Positions 8,383 to 16,842 are shown, counted from the first letter of the stretch. The stretch is DNA of 64,000 nt from Bacillus infantis NRRL B-14911 (GCF_000473245.1 NC_022524.1:2442501-2506500); one strand, 5' to 3'. The notes: generated from the sequence alone by a model not told the origin. Numbers and translations are program-made.

Positions 8383-9351
8383 CTAAACGGCTTTAGTAAC
8401 CGGCATCTCCCTCTGTTGATGATTCATGCGGTTAAGGAGGCTGCCGGCCGAAGCAGCCAGAATCTGCTGAAACAGCATGCCCATGATAACCGGAACTGCG
8501 ACCGGGGCCGGAAAATAGGCAATGGCCAGAACGGCACCTGCACTGATGTTTCTCATGCCGCTGTTATAGGTAAGCGAGATAATTCCTGCTGTTTCTTCTT
8601 TCATGACCCTCCCTGCAAGAAAACCAAGGAGGTAAGCAGTGATAGAAAGCATAAGGACAGCAGCTGCTATCCCCCCCAGTTTGCTGGACAGAGTCTCAAG
8701 ATACGGGGCAATCGCTGAACTGTTGATGGCGACCACCACCCCGATGCCTATTTTGGAAAACGGTGATAGGAATGGATTCAATTTTTTTGGGGCTGTGCCT
8801 TTAGACAGCTGGTTGGCTGCCATCCCCGCAATGGACGGGAGCACAATCATCCAAATCAGCCCTCCCATCATATCGGCCGCATTCATTTCTACCGATGCAC
8901 CTGCAAAGAGATGCAGAATGAATGGCACTGCAAACGGGGCAATCATAGTGTCGACAAGAATGATGCATAAAGTCAAGAAGGTCTTGCCTCTATAAAGAGT
9001 CACCCAGACGAGGCTGGTGATGCCGGTTGGAATGACAAAGGAAAGGATCAAACCTGTCTTAGTGTAGTCATCATCCGGGAAAAACAGGGCTCCAGCGCCA
9101 AATGCTGCTGCCGGCATCACCAGGTGAAGGAGCAGCAGGCAGATGATGATCGGAAGCGGATGCAAAATGACCTTCTTCAAATCGCTGAAGCTTGAGCCGA
9201 GACTTCCGGAAAATGTCATGAAAGCAAATAGCCATGGCACGATAAAGACAAGATGATGAAGCTGATCTGCAAATGTAATGCCGAAAAGGACCGCCAGAGG
9301 CGTCATGAACGGCATGAATTTTTGTAAAAATCGGTTTAGCTTATCCAGCAT
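8383..9351 (-). CDS. Bile acid:sodium symporter (BASS) family transporter
   Basis: The 322-residue protein has nine or ten hydrophobic segments and the family hallmarks: SLTYNSGMRNISAGAVLA around residue 255 and an internal polar crossover VIPTGITSLVWVTLY near 105. Bacterial members move organic anions (bile salts, pantoate and other metabolites) with sodium; the substrate here is unknown. The ATG follows a GGAGGAGAAATT site. It probably heads a small operon with the 64-residue membrane protein and the DUF2161 gene. Confidence 0.85.
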   Translation of the reverse strand: MLDKLNRFLQKFMPFMTPLAVLFGITFADQLHHLVFIVPWLFAFMTFSGSLGSSFSDLKKVILHPLPIIICLLLLHLVMPAAAFGAGALFFPDDDYTKTGLILSFVIPTGITSLVWVTLYRGKTFLTLCIILVDTMIAPFAVPFILHLFAGASVEMNAADMMGGLIWMIVLPSIAGMAANQLSKGTAPKKLNPFLSPFSKIGIGVVVAINSSAIAPYLETLSSKLGGIAAAVLMLSITAYLLGFLAGRVMKEETAGIISLTYNSGMRNISAGAVLAIAYFPAPVAVPVIMGMLFQQILAASAGSLLNRMNHQQREMPVTKAV

Positions 9352-9397
9352 AATTTCTCCTCCGGCCTTTGTGGTTTAAAAAGAAGGTGAACGGGTA

Positions 9398-9988
9398 TTA
9401 CCCTTTTGGGGCTGGAGGATTTCCGCCTAGTTCATCGATCAGCCTTTCAGCTGTCCTTCTATACATATTGCCCATATGGACGAGCGAGAGAATCAGGAGG
9501 ATTTGTTCAAGCTCGCTGCTTCCTGCTTCCAGCTCTTCTGCCTGTTCGCGGGCCAAGCGGCGGCGGAGCGGGACATCTTCTTTAAAGCCGGCCAGATTCT
9601 GTTCTGCCAGCTGGAGATAGCTGCTGTAAAATTCCTCGATCCGGAGATTCCCTTTCAATGCATTATTATTCGCCCCATCCAGGGTCTGTTTGATATCCTG
9701 GATGGACAGGGAGCCTTTAAGCTGATAGATGAGGCTGATCATCATAAGCTGTTCACGGGAGTATTTTTTATTTTTGACCGGGGTAAACAGCTTTCCTTTG
9801 GCATAATTGTTGATCATCGTTTTGGTGAGGACCTTTTCCCCTTCATTGCGGGTGGCTGAACCAAATGTGTTCTCAAAAAGCTGGATCACCTGATCCATAT
9901 ACAGATCAATGCTTGGAAGCTCTTCAGGCAAAAGCTGCCTTTCAAAGCCAAGGGATTCGATCAGTTCTGTTATATTGTTTTTATCCAT
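9398..9988 (-). CDS. DUF1836 family, MerR-like putative DNA-binding protein
   Basis: The 196-residue product matches DUF1836, a Firmicutes family with a MerR-like helix-turn-helix. The helix-turn-helix region is around residues 50-90 (LTKTMINNYAKGKLFTPVK then KYSREQLMMISLI), and a helical C-terminal half could be a dimerisation or effector domain. It is divergent from a hemolysin III family gene, a pairing seen in other Bacillaceae. Two similar inverted elements flank the divergent promoter, so I infer that this protein regulates itself and its neighbour. No ligand is evident. Confidence 0.82.
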   Translation of the reverse strand: MDKNNITELIESLGFERQLLPEELPSIDLYMDQVIQLFENTFGSATRNEGEKVLTKTMINNYAKGKLFTPVKNKKYSREQLMMISLIYQLKGSLSIQDIKQTLDGANNNALKGNLRIEEFYSSYLQLAEQNLAGFKEDVPLRRRLAREQAEELEAGSSELEQILLILSLVHMGNMYRRTAERLIDELGGNPPAPKG

Positions 9989-10009
9989 ATTGTTTACCCT
10001 CTAGCTTTC

Positions 10010-10108
10010 TATGTAGTACGCTTCCTTTATTTTACCATAAGTGAGAACTATTTGTTGACGGGAAGGGATAATCGTTATATTATGATAAGTAGTTATCAAT
10101 ACTACGTA
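10010..10108. promoter_or_regulatory. Candidate operator pair in divergent DUF1836 / trhA region
   Basis: TATGTAGTAC at 10010-10019 and the reverse complement of 10099-10108, TACGTAGTAT, agree at 8 of 10 positions and flank the trhA promoter. The right-hand copy is also part of an inverted repeat, GTAGT (10089-10093) and ACTAC (10101-10105), just downstream of the -10 box. The likely binding protein is the adjacent DUF1836 product; this is inference. Confidence 0.4.
10055..10083 (+). promoter_or_regulatory. Sigma A type promoter of trhA
   Basis: TTGACG (10055-10060) and TATTAT (10078-10083) are separated by exactly 17 bases and lie about 50 bases before the ATG of the hemolysin III gene. Confidence 0.75.
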
Positions 10109-10131
10109 TCGTTATGTAAGGGGGAATTGTC

Positions 10132-10779
10132 ATGAATTCTTATATCCGCGAGCCAATCAACGGGCTCACACATCTTGCAGGCGCCATCCTGTCGTTCATC
10201 GGTCTGCTGGCAATGGTCATCAAAGCCTCGATGGTCACATCATCTGCCGTTGCAATCGCATCCTCTATCGCCTTTGGCGTCAGCATGATCCTTTTGTATT
10301 CTGCTTCAGCCACGTATCATATGGTGATTGCGAAGGACAAGGTAATCGCTTTCCTGCGCAGGCTTGACCACTCAATGATCTTTGTTCTGATTGCCGGGTC
10401 TTATACTCCCTTCTGCCTAGTGAGCCTGAACGGGACGACAGGCTGGGTCATTTTTTCCATTGTCACCCTTGTAGCCGTCTGCGGCGTCATTTTCAAAATG
10501 GTGTGGTTCAATTGCCCAAGATGGCTTTCAACTGTCCTGTATATCGCAATGGGCTGGATCATTGTATTGGCTTTCTCGCCGCTTTCAGAAGCCATGTCCT
10601 TTCATGGCGTTTTCCTTCTATTGCTTGGTGGGATCTTCTACACGGTTGGAGGCATCATCTATGCAGTCAAGCCAAAGTTCCTGGAATTCAAACATATGGG
10701 CTTTCACGAAATTTTCCATGTCTTCATTATGATGGGCAGCATGGCCCACTTTCTCAGTGTTTACCTTTATGTGCTGTAA
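10132..10779 (+). CDS. trhA: PAQR family membrane homeostasis protein TrhA / hemolysin III
   Basis: The 215-residue protein has seven hydrophobic segments and the metal-binding signature of the PAQR family: S59-x3-H63 (in SATYH), D79 (in RRLDHS) and H192-x3-H196 (in HEIFH). Bacterial members, historically called hemolysin III, are now linked to membrane energetics and lipid homeostasis; true haemolytic activity is doubtful. The ATG follows an AAGGGGGAATTGTC site and a clear sigma A promoter. A terminator follows directly. Divergent from the DUF1836 regulator. Confidence 0.92.
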   Translation: MNSYIREPINGLTHLAGAILSFIGLLAMVIKASMVTSSAVAIASSIAFGVSMILLYSASATYHMVIAKDKVIAFLRRLDHSMIFVLIAGSYTPFCLVSLNGTTGWVIFSIVTLVAVCGVIFKMVWFNCPRWLSTVLYIAMGWIIVLAFSPLSEAMSFHGVFLLLLGGIFYTVGGIIYAVKPKFLEFKHMGFHEIFHVFIMMGSMAHFLSVYLYVL

Positions 10780-10783
10780 GCGA

Positions 10784-10813
10784 AGCTGAACGGATTATCC
10801 GTCGGCTTTTTTT
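10784..10813 (+). terminator. Rho-independent terminator of trhA
   Basis: AGCTGA and ACGGA pair with TCCGTCGGCT (one bulged A, one G-T pair), followed by seven T. Confidence 0.85.
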
Positions 10814-10834
10814 ATTGCCTTTTACACCAGGCCC

Positions 10835-11476
10835 TCAGTTATACTTATGCTGTTTATTTAGTAAGGCAAAACCCTTAAATTCCTGTTCGCCTTTTGATGA
10901 GATTTCAGACAGCTCTTCCTGCGTCTGCCCCAATGCTGAAAGAACAGAACCGGCAGCCTGAATCCAGCTTCCTGATGTATCGAGCGATTTGCCGTCATTC
11001 CTCACTGCTGCGTCCGGATGTGTTAGAAAGGTGCTGAGGAAAAGCAATGTGCCGAAGGCCTGAAGGGAATTGCCGATAGCCTGCAGGAAACTGCCGATGA
11101 TTTGAAAGGTTCTCCCTTCTGCTGTCGGATCATTCAGTTCGTCCCCAAGCACAGTAAGAGATCCGAGTGCCTGAATCAGATTTCCTGTAATGACCAGCTT
11201 TAACTCGCTTTCTTCTCCGGGATCTAAGACTAGTCCGGCAATTACGGATAAATTGCCGGCCGCCTGCAGTTCATTGCCTATTTTCTCCAAGGAAGGACGG
11301 TCTTGTCCGTCCGCCTCCAAAGCGCTTCCTGCAGCCTGCAATTCATTGCCTATAATAATCAGTGCCTCGGCGGCGCTGTCATCCAGAACAAGCCATTCAG
11401 ACGTACCAATCGCGGCTATGATCGTCCCGGCAGCCTGTGTCCAGGCACCGGCAATCTCCTTTTTTTGATTTTTCAT
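10835..11476 (-). CDS. Repetitive protein, DUF6944-like
   Basis: The 213-residue product is built of at least seven copies of a motif close to G-N-x-L-Q-A-x-G (for example GNELQAAGS, GNELQAAGN, GNLIQALGS, GSFLQAIGN, GNSLQAFGT, GSWIQAAGS), spaced irregularly by 15-40 residues. It resembles the Bacillaceae repetitive proteins grouped as DUF6944. There is no signal peptide and only one long hydrophobic stretch. Function is unknown; the amphipathic repeat suggests a self-associating or surface-coating helix bundle, which is inference. It converges with trhA. Confidence 0.72.
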   Translation of the reverse strand: MKNQKKEIAGAWTQAAGTIIAAIGTSEWLVLDDSAAEALIIIGNELQAAGSALEADGQDRPSLEKIGNELQAAGNLSVIAGLVLDPGEESELKLVITGNLIQALGSLTVLGDELNDPTAEGRTFQIIGSFLQAIGNSLQAFGTLLFLSTFLTHPDAAVRNDGKSLDTSGSWIQAAGSVLSALGQTQEELSEISSKGEQEFKGFALLNKQHKYN

Positions 11477-11677
11477 AACAGATTCCCGCCTGTTCTGCTG
11501 CTGGCTTACCAGGGGGCAGATGTCCGCCCTTTCACCAGTATATTCAAGAGCTGCTCAGCTGGTCAGCTTTCTGTTTAGTTTAAGCTATTATTTCTTATAG
11601 CCATATTTTTTTGGGGAGAGTATAATAGGGAATAAAATTCAGTATATTGGGATAATTAGACCAGAAAGGAGCTGGCT

Positions 11678-12649
11678 ATGAAAGAAATAATGATCGGCAT
11701 TCTTGCTTCCGTGTTTTTTGCGGTCACATTCATTCTGAACAGAACGATGGAGCTTGCAGGCGGGAGCTGGCTTTGGAGCTCCTCCCTAAGATTTATGTTT
11801 ATGGTTCCTTTTCTTGTCATCATTGTAGCTTTGCGCGGTAATGGAAAGCAGCTATGGGCAGAAATGAGGAAACATCCTTTCTGGTGGCTGTTGTGGAGCT
11901 TTTTTGGATTCGTCCTTTTTTATGCCCCCATCACCTATGCGGCAAGCTATGGGCCAGGCTGGCTTGTTGCCGGTTCCTGGCAGCTGACGATCGTCGCTGG
12001 CACCCTGCTTGCCCCCTTATTTACTTCAGGCAGCATTGAAGGAAAAAGAAATAAAATTCCCTTTAGGGCCCTTTGCTTTTCGCTTATCATACTGGCTGGT
12101 GTCATCCTGATCCAGCTTCAGAAAGCAGACACTTTGTCTCCTGCTGAAATGGCCGCAGGAATCCTGCCGGTCGTAGTGGCAGCCTTTGCCTACCCGCTCG
12201 GAAACCGGAAAATGATGGAGCTTTGCGGAGGAAGGCTTGATACCTTCCAAAGAGTGCTGGGCATGACAATGGCGAGCCTCCCTTTCTGGCTCATCATCGC
12301 AGGTGCCGGCTACGCAAGTGCCGGACTTCCTTCCTCAAGCCAGCTTTTGCAGACCTTCATTGTCGCCATTTCATCAGGCGTTATTGCGACAACCTTGTTT
12401 TTCATTGCAACTGACCGGGCGCGCCATGATCAATCAAGGCTTGCAGCAGTGGAAGCGACACAGTCGACACAGGTGCTGTTTGTGATGGCAGGTGAAGTTC
12501 TCCTGTTTTCTGCACAGTCTCCTGACACCCTTTCTTCAGCAGGACTGCTGGTCATTGTAATCGGAATGGTGCTGCACAGCCGGTTCTCGCAATCTAAGGC
12601 TAAGCCCTCTCTGGCAATTCCTGCTTCACCTGTTAAAAAACAGGCTTGA
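11678..12649 (+). CDS. DMT superfamily multidrug resistance efflux transporter
   Basis: The 323-residue protein has ten hydrophobic segments in two similar halves, the layout of EamA-type drug/metabolite transporters, and fits the multidrug resistance efflux (EmrE-like) branch. Motifs such as YAASYGPGWLVAGSWQLTIVAG mark the family's conserved helix pair in the first half. The substrate cannot be read. The ATG has an AAAGGAGCTGGCT site. It converges on the YqcI gene and shares a bidirectional terminator with it. Confidence 0.82.
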   Translation: MKEIMIGILASVFFAVTFILNRTMELAGGSWLWSSSLRFMFMVPFLVIIVALRGNGKQLWAEMRKHPFWWLLWSFFGFVLFYAPITYAASYGPGWLVAGSWQLTIVAGTLLAPLFTSGSIEGKRNKIPFRALCFSLIILAGVILIQLQKADTLSPAEMAAGILPVVVAAFAYPLGNRKMMELCGGRLDTFQRVLGMTMASLPFWLIIAGAGYASAGLPSSSQLLQTFIVAISSGVIATTLFFIATDRARHDQSRLAAVEATQSTQVLFVMAGEVLLFSAQSPDTLSSAGLLVIVIGMVLHSRFSQSKAKPSLAIPASPVKKQA

Positions 12650-12655
12650 AAACCC

Positions 12656-12690
12656 AAAGGACGAGACATTTCAATTGTCTCGTCCTTTTT
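12656..12690. terminator. Bidirectional terminator between DMT exporter and yqcI-like gene
   Basis: AAAGGACGAGACA pairs with TGTCTCGTCCTTT, a 13-bp perfect stem with T tracts on both sides. The last codons of the convergent YqcI gene lie inside the stem. Confidence 0.92.
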
Positions 12691-13453
12691 CTGTTATTGA
12701 AAAATCATTGCTTTTATCCCCTGCAAGCATCCGGTGGAACGGGCATTTGCTAAGTGCACTGTCATCATCCCTTAAGAAATATTGCTGCCACTCATAATTA
12801 TTATCGCTTCCATAACTGTTTAAATGAGGATGGGCTCCGATACTGTCGTAAGCTGCCAGCCGATCGCGAATTTTGCTTTTTACTTTAGAAGCACGCTCCG
12901 GGGCCGAATTGAACTCATCCAGCACCCAGCGGGGTGTGATTGCAAGCATGAAATAGGGAAAATATCTGCTTTGCCTTTTTACGTGCGCAGGTGTGGCGCA
13001 ATACATGAAATACTGTTCTCCATGGCTGCAGAACTCCCAAAGCGGATCGTGAGGGTCCTCTGGAATATGGTCCGGCCATTTTTCCCTGTCCCTTTCTGCC
13101 AAAAGGTTCATCTGCTGCCAAAAAAGGGTTTCAAACTCCTCCACCGTCCCCTGCTCAGCCAGCTGTTCATTTGTTTCAAAAAAGACAATGAGCGAAGTAT
13201 AACTGCCAAAGCTCCTTGAAAGTACTGTAAACTCCCTCATCATTTCTGCCAATTCGCCTGCTGAAGAAATATTCCGCGGATCTCCGGCAAATCCATAGCG
13301 CAGCTGCTGAAGGGCATGACCCTGGGTAGCCGGGATACAGGGGAATCGGTCTTTTTTATTGCCCAGCTTTGCCTGGAATGCCCTCAGTGCATCTTCTTCC
13401 CAGCAGTCTGTTTTTTTTAAGCCGGATATGTCGCTGATTAATTGCATGATCAT
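12671..13453 (-). CDS. YqcI/YcgG family protein
   Basis: The 260-residue soluble protein matches the YqcI/YcgG family: the N-terminal FPCIPATQGHALQQLRYGF segment near residue 37, the central WPDHIPEDPHDPLWEFCSHGEQYFMY region, and the C-terminal CPFHRML near residue 239. Conserved cysteines and histidines in these motifs suggest cofactor or metal binding, but no reaction is established to my knowledge. The ATG at 13453 follows AGGAGG. It is a single gene. Confidence 0.85.
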   Translation of the reverse strand: MIMQLISDISGLKKTDCWEEDALRAFQAKLGNKKDRFPCIPATQGHALQQLRYGFAGDPRNISSAGELAEMMREFTVLSRSFGSYTSLIVFFETNEQLAEQGTVEEFETLFWQQMNLLAERDREKWPDHIPEDPHDPLWEFCSHGEQYFMYCATPAHVKRQSRYFPYFMLAITPRWVLDEFNSAPERASKVKSKIRDRLAAYDSIGAHPHLNSYGSDNNYEWQQYFLRDDDSALSKCPFHRMLAGDKSNDFSITEKGRDN

Positions 13454-13501
13454 CCCTGCCTCCTGTTTGCTTTTTCATCTTATTCAGGATGGGCCGTAAA
13501 T

Positions 13502-13541
13502 GGGTTTGTACAGCGGAAAACCGGGCTTATACAGCGGAAAA
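13502..13541. repeat. Two-unit repeat with 21-bp period
   Basis: GGGTTTGTACAGCGGAAAA (13502-13520) recurs as GGGCTTATACAGCGGAAAA (13523-13541), 17 of 19 bases identical at a 21-bp offset. It lies in the divergent intergenic region before the beta-propeller gene. Confidence 0.8.
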
Positions 13542-13610
13542 TTGAATACCCGTTTCACAGTTGGACAATACTGATAAGGTTTTTTACTAACTTAAACCAA
13601 GGAGATCATA

Positions 13611-15047
13611 ATGGAACATATCGCTTACACCCAATCTGCCGAAAAAGTTTTGAAGCTCCCTACAAGTGCACGGCCATTGGTGAATCCTGATGATGTGTGG
13701 GTTCCAGAAGGGTACAAAGTGGAGGTGGCCGCTGCCGGCCTGTCCTTTCCGACCGGGATGGGATTTGCGGAGGACGGCACACTTTACATATTAGAAGGCG
13801 GAAGCACATGGCCGACAAGGCCTGCTCTCCCGCCAAGGATTTTAAGCCTGGATCCTGGTGGAATGCTCGATGTTTTTGCGGTGGAGACACTTGGCGGACC
13901 GCGCGGAGTCGTCTGCAGGGACGGGAAACTCTATGTATCCTGCAAAGGCGGCTATCTTGCACGCATTGTGGCATATGACAGAAAAACGAAGGAGCGCACC
14001 GTCCTTCATGAAAAAATACCAAGCGGCGGCTGGCATGAACCCGGAGGACCCGTTTTTGGGCCGCATGACGGATTATTGTATTTTGCCAATGGATCGGTTT
14101 CCCAAAACGGCGTCTGCCTCCCTGCAGGCTTTACAGTAGATTTGGCGAAACACCCCGAAGCCCATGATGTCCCCGGAGCGGATATTACCTTGACAGGGCA
14201 TAATGTCACATCCCGAAACCCTCTCATGCCCTTCCCTTTCTTAACAGAGACAGGCGCTTTCAAGCCATTCGGGACACCAGCGCAGAAAGGGGAAAAAGTC
14301 AAAGGGGAATTATGGTGCTCAACGGGCCTCTGGAGATCTAATCCGGATGGAAGCGAACCTGAACTATTGGCCTGGGGACTCAGAAACCCATATGGATTGG
14401 CTTTCAGTGAAGAGGGCGAATTATATGCTTCAGACAACTGCCTGGAGGAAAAAGGCGAACGGTCGATCGCCGGCGACCCTGATAGAATCTGGCATATCCC
14501 CAATGCCAAAACAAAGCATGGAACAGTAAAAACACCTGACTGGTACGGTTTTCCCGATTACCGGGCAGATGGCGTGCCTGTATGGGATGAACGCTGTAAG
14601 CCGGCAAAAGGCAAGGCTGCCGAGCAGCTGATTGAGAATCCGCCTGAATGGGCCGGCCCTCCGGTTTACCTGGAGAAGCCTCATTCGGCCATGACGAAAA
14701 TGGAGTTTTGCACATCCGATTTCTTTGGTCACCGCGGGAAGCTGTTTGTAACAGAATGGGGTACCTACGCTCCCATCAACACCCCGCACGAGAAAGACCT
14801 TAATAACGGATTCAGGGTGGCGATGGTTGATGTTAAAACAGGAACTTCCGAGGTATTCCTCCGCAACCGTGCCCCTGGTGCCGCTTCCTATTCAGGCACA
14901 GGCGGAATAGAAAGGCCGGTTGACTGCAAATTTCATCCGGACGGAAAAAGCTTGTATGTACTTGATTTCGGATACTCCCCTGTGACAAAAGGATATATTC
15001 AGGCATATGGCCATACGGGAGTGTTATGGAAAATAACAAAAGAATGA
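13611..15047 (+). CDS. Beta-propeller sugar dehydrogenase-like protein (PQQ/SMP-30 type fold)
   Basis: The 478-residue product reads as a six-bladed beta-propeller of the soluble quinoprotein glucose dehydrogenase / NHL class: repeated strands such as FPTGMGFAEDGTLYILEGG, GPRGVVCRDGKLYVSCKGG, RNPYGLAFSEEGELYASDN and RPVDCKFHPDGKSLYVLDF mark the blades. There is no signal peptide, which is unusual because PQQ-dependent relatives work outside the membrane and Bacillus generally lacks PQQ synthesis. A cytoplasmic hydrolase, lactonase or structural role is therefore as likely as dehydrogenation. The ATG follows AAGGAGATCATA. It is the first of three closely spaced genes. Confidence 0.75.
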   Translation: MEHIAYTQSAEKVLKLPTSARPLVNPDDVWVPEGYKVEVAAAGLSFPTGMGFAEDGTLYILEGGSTWPTRPALPPRILSLDPGGMLDVFAVETLGGPRGVVCRDGKLYVSCKGGYLARIVAYDRKTKERTVLHEKIPSGGWHEPGGPVFGPHDGLLYFANGSVSQNGVCLPAGFTVDLAKHPEAHDVPGADITLTGHNVTSRNPLMPFPFLTETGAFKPFGTPAQKGEKVKGELWCSTGLWRSNPDGSEPELLAWGLRNPYGLAFSEEGELYASDNCLEEKGERSIAGDPDRIWHIPNAKTKHGTVKTPDWYGFPDYRADGVPVWDERCKPAKGKAAEQLIENPPEWAGPPVYLEKPHSAMTKMEFCTSDFFGHRGKLFVTEWGTYAPINTPHEKDLNNGFRVAMVDVKTGTSEVFLRNRAPGAASYSGTGGIERPVDCKFHPDGKSLYVLDFGYSPVTKGYIQAYGHTGVLWKITKE

Positions 15048-15062
15048 TTGGAGGGTATGAAT

Positions 15063-15614
15063 ATGCAGGAACAAAAGGCCATTCTTATTGAACTGGGTGA
15101 GGATTATATTGAAATGCAGAAAAATGAAATGGAAAAATGGTTTGAACATATCCTCACAGCCCAAACCGCTCTTGAGGTTATGCTGGCAAAAGCTGTGCCC
15201 GCAATCAGGGAGCCCCATATCAGGGAAGCCATTGAAAAAATCCAGGAATCACAGCAGCATCATGCGGAAAGTGCGGATAATCTTTTTCGCTTTATCGGCC
15301 GAACAGCAGATGACCGTAAAGACCGGATTCTCGGCACGGTGATCGGCAAAGTGGAGGAAGCTTTATTATCTTTTCAGGACTTCCTCGCAGGTGCAAAAGG
15401 TTCCTGGCAATCCCTGCATCACCTTCTCCTGTTAAACCAGCAGGCAATGGGCGCTTTTGCTGTTGGTGAACAGCTCGGTCTTTCTGTCGGGAGCAGAGAA
15501 GTTGCCGACGCATGCTTTCTGATCGTCCATGATAAAACGATGCACCAGCTGCTTTTGCAGGAATATATGCTGGAGATGGCTCCTATCTCAATTTTATATA
15601 AAGAACAGGTATAA
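15063..15614 (+). CDS. Helical-bundle protein of unknown function (ferritin-like?)
   Basis: The 183-residue product appears all-helical. Glu- and His-rich helices (GEDYIEMQKNEMEKWFEH, ESQQHHAESADNLF, SWQSLHHLLLLNQQAMG) resemble a four-helix bundle of the ferritin/DUF892 or bacterioferritin kind, but I see no full di-iron EXXH pair, so metal binding is only a possibility. I chose the ATG at 15063, seven bases after GGAGGG; the frame opens at a TTG 15 bases earlier. It starts 15 bases after the propeller gene and precedes the membrane protein gene by 39 bases, so the three are likely co-transcribed. Confidence 0.7.
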   Translation: MQEQKAILIELGEDYIEMQKNEMEKWFEHILTAQTALEVMLAKAVPAIREPHIREAIEKIQESQQHHAESADNLFRFIGRTADDRKDRILGTVIGKVEEALLSFQDFLAGAKGSWQSLHHLLLLNQQAMGAFAVGEQLGLSVGSREVADACFLIVHDKTMHQLLLQEYMLEMAPISILYKEQV

Positions 15615-15653
15615 TCCCGCACAGAAGCGCATTGCCTATAAGGGGGTGGAAAA

Positions 15654-16223
15654 ATGAGCAGAAAATGGTTTCCGGGAATATCAGCGGCAGAAGAGATGTC
15701 CTACCATTCGAGTACGGTCAAAATGGTGATGGGCGCGATCCTTGGAGGCTTGGCGGCAATATTCCAGTCAGCAGGGCTTTTCGGGGGTGCAGGCTATGCG
15801 CTCAGCATCCTGACCACATGGCCAATCATTATAGCCTGCTTTCTATCGGTGCGGATCGGCCTGCTTACATATTTGCTCACAATTATGATGCTTGCTGTCC
15901 TCCAGCCTTCTGAGCTTTTCGTATTCCCATTTACCACCGGCTTGCTGGGCATCAGCATCGGCATTGCCCTCAATAAGCTGAAACATACTTTTACTGCCGT
16001 CTTATTAGGGGCTGCCTCCCTGACAGCCGGTATCTTATTCCTTTTGTATGTAGTGGGTTTTCCGATTCTTGGCCCTTCCCTGTCAGGTTATTCCGCATTG
16101 CTGACCGTCGGACCAATATTCCTGTTTGGCCTTGCCTACAGCAGCATCTGGCTCTGGCTATCACTGGCAGCAATGAAGGCCCTTAACCGGACAGTACGGA
16201 AGAAATCGCCTGAGCTGACATGA
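15654..16223 (+). CDS. Integral membrane protein of unknown function
   Basis: The 189-residue protein has about five or six hydrophobic segments and short basic ends. The overall layout, small size and Gly/Ala-rich helices recall substrate-binding subunits of ECF-type vitamin transporters, but no signature confirms this. It is the third gene after the beta-propeller and the helical-bundle protein; an AAGGGGGTGG site precedes the ATG. I do not recognise the family. Confidence 0.65.
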   Translation: MSRKWFPGISAAEEMSYHSSTVKMVMGAILGGLAAIFQSAGLFGGAGYALSILTTWPIIIACFLSVRIGLLTYLLTIMMLAVLQPSELFVFPFTTGLLGISIGIALNKLKHTFTAVLLGAASLTAGILFLLYVVGFPILGPSLSGYSALLTVGPIFLFGLAYSSIWLWLSLAAMKALNRTVRKKSPELT

Positions 16224-16251
16224 AAAAAGGCTGCCATTCAAGGCAGCCTTT
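16223..16251 (-). terminator. Terminator after nsrR
   Basis: On the minus strand AAAGGCTGCC pairs with GGCAGCCTTT and is followed by T residues. The nsrR stop codon lies in the loop region, and the stem also ends the convergent membrane protein gene. Confidence 0.85.
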
Positions 16252-16714
16252 GATCATGGACTTCATCTTGTCCTTCTTCAGCTTTACGGGCAAAGTATTC
16301 TTTCAGCATGGCTTTGTTTTCAACAATATCTTCTAGTGTATACTGATCCAGCACCTTTAAAAAACTTTCAAGCGCATGGTTTAAGATGTGCTTCAGAGAA
16401 CATACCGGAGTGATCACACATTTATTTTTATGGTCAAAGCACTCAACAAGATAAAAATCCTCTTCTGTCTTCCTGACGATCTCCCCAATATTGATTTCCG
16501 CCGGGAGCTTAGCGAGCTTAAATCCGCCGTTGCGGCCGCGCACTGTCCTTATATAGCCCATCTTTCCAAGATTATAGATGATTTTCATTAGATGGTTCTT
16601 TGAAATATCGTAAGCTTCAGCGATTTCTTTTATGTTGACGAGCTTATCATTTTGATGTGATGCGAGATATATTAATACTCTTATTGAATAATCCGAATAG
16701 GTTGTAAGCCTCAT
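16238..16714 (-). CDS. nsrR: Nitric oxide-sensing repressor NsrR (Rrf2 family)
   Basis: The 158-residue Rrf2-type regulator has an N-terminal winged helix (residues 1-60, ending TVRGRNGGFKLAK) and the three cysteines C92, C99 and C105 that hold the NsrR iron-sulfur cluster. NO destroys the cluster and releases DNA. It is divergent from hmp, the classical NsrR target in Bacillus, and an NsrR-like box overlaps the hmp start region. Spacing of the cysteines and gene context together make NsrR much more likely than CymR or IscR, which are other Rrf2 proteins. Confidence 0.93.
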   Translation of the reverse strand: MRLTTYSDYSIRVLIYLASHQNDKLVNIKEIAEAYDISKNHLMKIIYNLGKMGYIRTVRGRNGGFKLAKLPAEINIGEIVRKTEEDFYLVECFDHKNKCVITPVCSLKHILNHALESFLKVLDQYTLEDIVENKAMLKEYFARKAEEGQDEVHDQRLP

Positions 16715-16812
16715 GATTTTCCCTCACATTCTGTTCTCCCCCCCATCTTATCATAATTGTGAACAAATCATAAACTTTGCAGTCCTGCCCTCCAAAAGAT
16801 GTATTTGCAATA

Positions 16813-16841
16813 TTGCTTTTTAGTTATTTGGCCACTAAAAT
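16813..16841 (+). promoter_or_regulatory. hmp promoter
   Basis: TTGCTT (16813-16818) and TAAAAT (16836-16841) are 17 bases apart, 45 bases before the hmp ATG. The NsrR box begins two bases after the -10 element. Confidence 0.7.
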
Positions 16842-16842
16842 A

